Positions 57,531-64,000 of a stretch of DNA of 64,000 bases are shown here, piece after piece (position 1 is the stretch's first letter; every line of letters starts with the position of its first letter). A program made the translations under genes and the position numbers. The notes beneath the pieces were generated by a model. The model saw only the letters and a program-made list of their open reading frames with translations. It did not search any database and was not told the DNA's origin. The stretch is from Ambrosia x helenae (lineage: Eukaryota > Streptophyta > Magnoliopsida > Asterales > Asteraceae), in contig CM061233.1 in the NCBI GenBank assembly GCA_030844895.1, forward strand, positions 90,109,563 to 90,173,562, written 5' to 3'.

Positions 57531-57827
57531 GAGTTGGTCCGTATCAATTTAAAGAACTTGTTACTTGTCTACGCTTCTTAGCAATATGAACATAGAGGTA
57601 CAAGTTAACTAATAGTGTTTCTTTTGCTTGTTAGTACAATTTCTTTGGATTAATAGTGTTATTTTTGTTGGCCATTTTTTTTATTTCTTTAATACTAATA
57701 ACTGCGGGCCTAGGCCGTTTAACAATGGGTTATGGTAAGTTTTATTTGAACTATTTTGGCTTTTCTTGAGTTCATCGGATAAATGCGGGTTAATTTGGGA
57801 ATTGGAATGAGTTTTAATCTTTTGCAG

Positions 57828-57941
57828 AATGGGTGGATCATATGTATATTTTCCTACACTAGCTCCAGCCCCTTATAGGGCGGTGCACCTGTTCTTTCTC
57901 ATGGAGCGTCGGTTTCTTGACTTCTTCAGTGTCGGCTTCAG
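57828..57941 (+). pseudogene. Exon-like segment preceding the La-motif, LARP1-like
   Basis: Bordered by TTTTGCAG and GGTGATTG (consensus AG and GT). The reading has YVYFPTLAPAPYRAVHLFF, reminiscent of the Pro-rich region before the La-motif of plant LARP1 proteins. It ends in TTCAG so that splicing to 58011 gives FSDD, the start of the La-motif. The similarity of this exon alone is weak; the link to the next exon carries the call. Confidence 0.5.
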
Positions 57942-58010
57942 GTGATTGTTACTTTTTAATAAGTGGAACATGTTTTTATTTGTCTAATGGAATTCTTTTG
58001 TTAACCACAG

Positions 58011-58102
58011 TGATGATATTTTGGTAAAAGACAACATTTTTGAGGTCTCATATGGATGAAGAGGGATGGGTACCTAACACATTATTAGCTGGTTTTCCTA
58101 AA
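58011..58102 (+). pseudogene. La-motif exon of a LARP1-like RNA-binding protein, one frameshift
   Basis: Bordered by TTAACCACAG and AAAGTAAGA. It encodes DDILVKDN and, after one extra A (about 58044), FLRSHMDEEGWVP and LLAGFPK. These are hallmark blocks of the La-motif of La-related proteins, which bind RNA 3' ends and 5'-TOP mRNA. The motif is incomplete: the C-terminal helices and the rest of the protein are absent. It lies inside the CACTA-like element, so I read it as a captured gene fragment. Confidence 0.75.
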
Positions 58103-59329
58103 GTAAGAATATTTTTACTTGCACTTCTGTAGGTAACAAATTTAATTTGTCATTTATCATTTTTAATATCATATTTACTGTCTTGTGAAGCAAATTTACA
58201 AAAGGTAAACTTTTTTCCGTATATTTTTTATCTGTCATTTATAGATTCTCACAAGAAAAATGTGTTACCATTTTGTTGTTGTCTTGTTTTTACATTAATA
58301 ACTAGACGTAGACACTCTTCAATCTTTTAGTGTTTGGTGTTATAAATTTGTGCAACACTCGCGCCATTTGCATTGAAGACCTTTCTGTGTTCATCTGCTC
58401 TTAGTTTACCAGCATCCATGGCATTCACCATCAATTTTAAAGGTATGCACCTATTCTTTTAAATGTTTCTGTAATTGATCAAAACCGAAATAATATAAGT
58501 TTGTCTCTGTAAATTTTTCAGTGTTATTTGAATTGTATGGTTACCTCAAAGAGTTGTACTCGGAGATGATAGTTATTGTAGATAATAACAAATGCGCTTA
58601 CTCATTTGCAGAATAACTTCAAGTAAAGAGTTAAAGACAGCCTAAGAAAGACGTTGCATCAGGTAAAGAGTCAAAGTAATGGGTCAAAATGGCCGGGTTG
58701 AAAATTGAACCTTGGCATGCTTACAACTGTTTTATCAATTTTATATTCAGCTCTTCGTGCTGGTTCTTCAACAACATTCTTATTCCCTCTGTCTTCTCCA
58801 AGAGCAGGTAATACTTGTACTCTTGATTACATATTCTTGGTTTTAACAAAGCGCACCTGAGGTGCTTAGCGCTCTAGGAAATCTGAACGCCTCAGAGGGC
58901 CTCATGCTTAATTCATGAAACTAACATTTTAGTTTACCTTTCACACAGGCGAGCGATCACCATTTCTAGAGTCCGAGGAACTGCATGGGTCCAGGCAAAG
59001 GCAAGAAAGAAGTGGAAGCAAAGTCCGTGAGTTTCTCGTAAATTAAGTATAACTAAGTTAGGAATTTTTATATATGTTTTCTTGTTTTTGTTTCTCCAGC
59101 TACCAGATTCACCATCCAATCAAACACAAAACACCACAACTAAGTTCGCCAAGAAGTAAAAGAAGAGTTTTACTACTCTAGATGGATTAAAAAAGTTGCA
59201 GCAAAAGAACAAGAAAATGAAAACCGGCTGAGAATTAGATTTTTAGTATTTAAGTTTGAAACTTATGTATGGAATTTGGTTTATTATTTTTATAATATCA
59301 TTTGGTTTTCTCATTTTTTTTAATGGTCA
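58103..59329 (+). other. Further exon-like pieces inside the CACTA-like element
   Basis: Possible exons with AG/GT borders lie at about 58380-58441, 58613-58660, 58755-58808 and 58949-59027. The last includes a Ser/Arg/Glu-rich reading, followed after CTCCAG (59099) by a short tail ending in TAA near 59158. A GCGCACCTGAGGTGCTTAGCGC-like patch at 58852-58875 is a dispersed repeat. No product recognised. Confidence 0.35.
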
Positions 59330-60285
59330 CATAGAATCACAGAAAATATGTGTGACCAAAGGTTAGAAAATAGCTACACATAAAGTTATAATATTTCATG
59401 AGGCTTTATATAACATTTATGTGTGACCAAAGGTTAAACAATAGTCATACTAAAAATTATAAATTTCATGTGGCTTTACATAACCATTAGCGACACAATC
59501 TTAATTTTGTTTATTTTTGTGTGACGGAATGATAACAATTGACATGGGTAAAATGAAATACGTGAGACCAAATGTTGGACAATAGCCACAGATAAAATTT
59601 CAATATTTCAAGTGGCTTTATATAATCATTAGTCACACTGTCCTCCATTGGTTTTTTTTTGTGTGACGGAATGATATCAAATGCCATGGACAAAACGGAT
59701 TATGTGTCACCAAAGTTAGGCAATAGCCACACCATTGTCACTTTTTTTTATGTGACAGAATAATAGCAAATGACATAGGAAAAAAAATATGTGTGACCGA
59801 AAGTTAGAATACAGTCACACATATAATTACAAAATTGTTTTGTGTGTCTATAAATAGTTTTTGACCACACTTACAGTAAATTCATGTGACTATATAATAT
59901 AAACGGCCACACGTAAAATGAATTCATGTTGCCATTCTTATCCTTTAGCCACACTTAATAGATGGAAAGCTTACTAAAACAATCATTTTTGCCACATATA
60001 TTTTTAATTGATGTGGCTAAAATAAAACTTTTAGTGACTATATAACTAAAATGGCCACACTTAGAGTAATTTAATGTGACTGTTACTACCCTTTAGTCAC
60101 ATTTGATAGACAAAATGCTTGATTTTAAAAAGAAATATTGGTATCCTTTAGCCACACTTTTTAAGTGCTACGGCCACTAAATGTGAATGTGGCCGTATGA
60201 TACCTACGATGACTCGACCTATGGTTACACTTGAGCTGGAAAAAAAAAGTGTGGCGAAAGGCATGTGGTCACATCATAAACCTTC
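59330..60285. repeat. Right subterminal repeat array of the CACTA-like element
   Basis: Repeated TGTGTGACCAAAGGTTAG, TAGCCACAC and GGCCACAC words at intervals of roughly 80-130 bp across 950 bp, mirroring the left array. Confidence 0.7.
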
Positions 60286-61047
60286 TTCCTTTTGCAAGGA
60301 TCCCTTACGTCACATGTGTTTTACTATTTCCAGCCTTGCTCCAGCCTTATTACTTCTTGTGTCCTCTTATTTGGAAACCTATTAATTTGACTTAAAATAT
60401 TTATACCCTAATACTTGCCTGGGATGTACCCTGATCTCAAAACCAGCATTATCCGTTTTCATCAAACTTTCACCAACAAAAGATTTTGCAAACTATTAAC
60501 AAACAACTATTTTGACAAACCTACCATTTTCAAAATTTGAACGGTTATATCATGTGTGAGTGATCTAACAAAATATTTTCAGAAAAACATGTAAGTCTAA
60601 ATAATATTTTTTCTTCAAATGTTTGATCAAGTCTCATATAGAAGATGTCTAGCTAAAATATGATTTTTGAAAACAAAACCATGTTTAAAAAAAACCGACT
60701 CCTTGAATTATACAGACCCAGTCGGGTTAGGTTGCACCATCAATAAATCGATCACACTTGCATTTTCTTGGAATTAACCTTATAAGAAAAACGGAATCCT
60801 CTTCAGACTATATACACATCCCACTCAATTTGCCATACATTCCTTTTTCTCTTTCTAGATCGATTATCCACATTTCTATAATTCCCCTGCTTTATTTTTT
60901 TTAATACCTTCAGAAGAATAAGATATCACACTACCCAAAAAATTGAAAACCTCTCGTTTAAATTACACATGTCTGTATCTTAACTTATGTAAGATGCACC
61001 TCTCATTCCAAAACTAGTGTTCTCTATTTTTTTTCTCGCAAACTATC
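60286..61047. other. AT-rich spacer, nothing recognised
   Basis: No coding sequence, repeat or RNA gene that I can support. Confidence 0.6.
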
Positions 61048-61540
61048 TGTAAGTGCATGATGTCCCTAGGCTAGTATATATGTTGTTTGGACGTGTTTCG
61101 GGTGTTTGGAGACGTTTATACGCGTTTTTGGGTGTTTTGGATGCTATTGGCGAGTAAAGAGTAGTTATAGGCGATTATACCCTATGCTACATCACTATTC
61201 ATGCGAATAGGAGTATCTATAGTCGATTATGGCCCTAATCGCCTATAGTTTGATGTTTTATAGCTCCTACTCGTGTATACTGACCTGTACGAGTACGGGA
61301 GATATAAATAGGCCCAATCATTGCCCTAATCATTAGTTCTTGCCACACACACTCTCCAAACACCCTCCCCAGGTCTGAGATTGCTTGGTTTGATCATTGT
61401 AACACTCGTGCTCTGTTTTAATGATATAAAAGTTAATCTTTTGACCCGTATGTGTGTTGTAATTACGTGTTTATCTTAGTTTCAAGTTTGTTTATGTTAT
61501 TAAGGCATATCAAGGGATTCCGCACCTTGAATATAACCCT
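61048..61540 (+). repeat. Probable LTR/leader of C3
   Basis: Candidate start TGTAAGTGCATGATG at 61048 or TGATGTCCC at 61059. A TATA box (GATATAAATAGG) lies at 61301-61312, directly preceded by GGCGATTA / CCTAATCGCC words (61150-61260). The end is not certain because no PBS was found. Confidence 0.5.
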
Positions 61541-62952
61541 CGAAGAAAATTGGAACAAAGTGGGTCTACAAGTGTAAACGGGATGACCGCGGGGTGATTA
61601 TCAGAAACAAGGCTCGATTAGTTGTCCTTGGCTTCCGTCAAATTGAAGGAATAGCTTACAACGAAGTATACGCTCCAGTTGCGCGCCATGAAGCTATCCG
61701 GATGTTCTTAACTTACGCTTCGTACAAACGGTTTAAGGTGTATCAAATGGACGTGAAAAGTGCTTTTCTGTATGGTGTCGTGAAGGAAGAGGTGTATGTT
61801 GCTCAGCCACCGGGTTTTGAGGATCCGCTTCATCGCGAAAAAGTTTATAAATTGAACAAAGCGTTGTATGGACTCCATCAGGCTCTGCGTGAATGGTACC
61901 AAATGCTTAGCAACTATCTGATATTCAACGGGTTCAAACGTGGACTCGTGGATTGCACCTTATTCACCAAGGAAAAGGGTGGTGACCATCTTCTGGTACA
62001 GGTTTATGTTGATGATATTATTTTTGGGTCTACTAATGATGTCATGTGCAGGGAATTTGAAAAGCTTATGCAGGATAAATTTAAGATGAGCTCGATGGGG
62101 GAGATGCGATTTTTCCCCGGTCTACAAGTAGAACAACAAGAGTCGGGGATCTTCATCCACCAGACAAAATACGTTGCTGACATCTTGAGCCGGTTCCAGA
62201 TGGAAGACTCTAGTCCAGTAGGCACACCGATTCAGACCAATCACGGGATTGGGCCAGACGAGAAAGGACAAACCGTTGATCCTTTTCTCTATCGAGCTAT
62301 GATAGGCTCACTCATGTACCTCACTGCATCAAGACCTGATATTATGTTCGCGACATGTCTACTATCAAGATACCAGTCAAGGCCAAAACAGTCCCACCTG
62401 GTTGCTGTGAAGAGAATCTTACGTTATCTAAAGGGTTGTCCGACCAAAGGTCTATGGTACCCTAATGACGATAAGTTTGACCTCATCGTGTTTAGTGATG
62501 CTGACTATGGCGGATGCAAGACAGACTTAAAATCCAATTCGGCTGGATGCCAGTTTTTGGGACCAAGACTAGTCTCGTGGCAGTGCAAGAAGCAAGCCTC
62601 AGTAGCCTTATCCACCTGTGAGTCCGAATATGTAGCAGCATCGTGCTGCTGCTCCTAGGTTCTTTGGATACAGCTACTAATGAGAGACTACGGTTTGAAA
62701 TTTCTTAATACTCCCATTCACTGTGACAATGAGTCCGCTATAGCTCTTGCTAAATACTCAGTTAACCATTCCAAGGCGAAACATATCTTGGTTAAGTATC
62801 ATTTCATACGCGATTGCTATGAAAAGAAACTTATCGATATGGTCAAAATCCACACGGATTACCAACGTGCCGATTTATTCACCAAAGCTTTTGATGGTCC
62901 TCGTTTTGAGTACTTGTTAATATTAAACGACATTAAAGTTAAGCAGGATTAG
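61541..62952 (+). pseudogene. copia reverse transcriptase-RNase H (C3), one stop
   Basis: Domain sequence starts at about 61546 with RKIGTKWVYKCKRDDRG. Then follow ARLVVLGFRQIEG, VYQMDVKSAFLYG, ALYGLHQALREWY, the YVDD box (about 62008-62019) and KMSSMGEMRFFPGL. RNase H has FSDADYGGC, STCESEYVAAS, HCDNESAIAL and RADLFTKAFD. The frame is open from 61594 to 62952 except for one TAG at 62656-62658, where the family usually has Gln (CAG). KQAPR is changed to HQALR. Very well preserved for a fragment. Confidence 0.92.
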
Positions 62953-64000
62953 ATCCTCATCGGTAATCGTTTTTTGTAAATATTTTTCTTCAAAAATCAG
63001 AAAAATCTAAAAATATTGTCTTTTCGCAAGTTTTTAGATTTTTAGGGGGAGAAAATTCATAAAAATACAAAAACATCAGAAAATGCAAAAATTCAAAAAA
63101 AAAAAAAGAGAAAATCCCAAAATCAAAAAAAAAAATGAAAAATGCAAAAATGAGTTTGTTTGGTGAAAATGGGAAGATGATATTAACCAATCAGTCGGAC
63201 TGTCTGGACTCTTATCATCTTAAAAATATTGGAACTGATAAGTAGCCTCTACAATGATGTGTCGGTAGGCTCAAAATCATTTCCAAGTTTGGCACGGTGA
63301 TATAAACCTAAATCAACTGAAACATGTGTGGATCAACGTGCGTTGGCATATGGTCTTGGTACCGAAATCTCGTTTGATAGCATGCCAAAATCCGAGGTTT
63401 CATGGTCTTTAAGAGGTTGGTTCATCCAGGGTGAACTGGACGTCTCTCAGAATAAATAGGAGTGGCACACGTGTCGTACGTTGGGTTCGCAGCCTACAAC
63501 TGAGACGCCTCTATGTCGTTTCCTAAAAAAAACAACAAAACAAACAACAACAAAAAAAATAGAATAAATTTTGATTAGGAGACGTCCGGAATCCTAAAAG
63601 AGCAAAAAGATTCATATATGCCAAAACCCTATTCTCAAAGAGAATTCGCTCTAAGGTATCAAATCATATACCTAAAGCATCGTACCGTGAAAAATCAAAT
63701 ATACGGTATTTGACTTGAACCCTGGTCTGGATCTCACTGGTCTCTCTGTTGCAGCGTTTCTGCAGACCTAATCACCACTGAGTCCATTCCTTGTAAAATA
63801 CGGATGACAACAGCTTACTCACCGGTTACGAGGAAGCTTTGTGCATGACTTGATACGGGAATGTGTCGCGTGGCGGAGAACACCTTGTACATCAGTCTTA
63901 ATATTACCTTAACGTATCTAAAGTGCCTAGCGATAAAACTTGATTTTGAGCTTAGGTGGACAACAATATCGGCAGTTGTTGTAGGATGCTTATTGGTAAT
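62953..64000 (+). other. C3 sequence downstream of RNase H
   Basis: A-rich and T-rich runs at 62970-63150, a polypurine AGGGGGAGAAAA at 63041, then about 800 bp of mixed sequence without an ORF. Probably 3' internal region before a 3' LTR outside the window. Confidence 0.45.

Larger units (their letters stand above)
53128..60285 (+). mobile_element. CACTA-like DNA transposon with captured exon-like segments (right end uncertain)
   Basis: Left terminus CACTACGTGAAAAATGGGC, preceded by ATG as a possible 3-bp target duplication. Subterminal arrays of TTTAGCCACACTTT / AAGTGTGGC words lie at 53150-53760 and, in matching style, 59330-60285. No transposase (TNPD-like) coding sequence is visible, so it would be non-autonomous. 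The inverted right terminus (ending TAGTG) was not found, so the right end is truncated or diverged. The interior has many short exon-like pieces with GT-AG borders. Confidence 0.65.
61048..64000 (+). mobile_element. Ty1/copia element C3 (SIRE-like), internally deleted, runs off right edge
   Basis: LTR- or leader-like sequence (61048 to about 61540) is fused directly to reverse transcriptase. Most of pol upstream (gag, protease, integrase) is absent and no PBS is seen. After RNase H an A-rich and T-rich tail with AGGGGGAGAAAA (63041-63052) continues to the window end. It differs from C1/C2 in sequence, so it is a separate family. Confidence 0.75.

Overview
The window is a stack of plant transposable elements and contains no intact host gene that I can recognise. 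The evidence for a plant is Ty3/gypsy and Ty1/copia LTR retrotransposons primed by initiator-tRNA-Met (TGGTATCAGAGC) and by tRNA-Asp (TGGCGCCGTTGCCGGGGA), a CACTA-type DNA transposon, an RTE-like LINE fragment and AT-rich spacers with GT-AG exon-like pieces. My best guess is an Asteraceae-type eudicot with a retrotransposon-rich genome. That rests on the look of the element families and is inference.

Left block (1-31738): an old Athila-like element on the minus strand, here called T, was hit repeatedly. Its LTR start is at 31738 and pieces of its acidic ORF lie at 22871-23164 and 4966-5331. Into T went a minus-strand copia element C2 (23165-30481, 3' end lost), a plus-strand copia element C1 (5332-22870, both LTRs, near-perfect target duplication) and a minus-strand gypsy element G1 (1-4965, running off the left edge). 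C1 was in turn invaded by A1 (7289-13745), a young non-autonomous Athila-like element in a tandem LTR-internal-LTR-partial internal arrangement. C1 and C2 belong to one family and lie head-on, forming a very large inverted repeat.

Middle block (31739-49130): AT-rich spacer with an RTE-like LINE endonuclease fragment, a dispersed repeat in two copies, a small minisatellite, and gypsy element G2 (36475-46972). G2 has two near-identical 2.6 kb LTRs and a TTTGG target duplication at both outer edges. A third TTTGG and 457 bp of its own outside flank also lie inside it, next to the broken integrase.

Right block (49131-64000): a 3 kb solo LTR of the G1 family with a TATAT target duplication, nested in the remains of another gypsy LTR (ending 52710, PBS at 52714). 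A CACTA-like element follows (53128 to about 60285) with subterminal repeats and exon-like fragments, two of which encode a broken La-motif of a LARP1-type protein. Last is a deleted copia element C3 (61048 to the right edge) with LTR/leader sequence fused to reverse transcriptase-RNase H.

The observations I think matter most are these. (1) A 79-nt GT-AG intron sits at the same place in gag of both gypsy copies. (2) Subfamily-specific palindromic word clusters occur at two fixed places in the gypsy LTRs, just upstream of the TATA box and about 0.8-0.95 kb downstream, and the same words recur upstream of the TATA box of copia C3. (3) G2 has a recombinant structure. (4) A1 is a tandem array. 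(5) A LARP1-like fragment lies inside the CACTA element.
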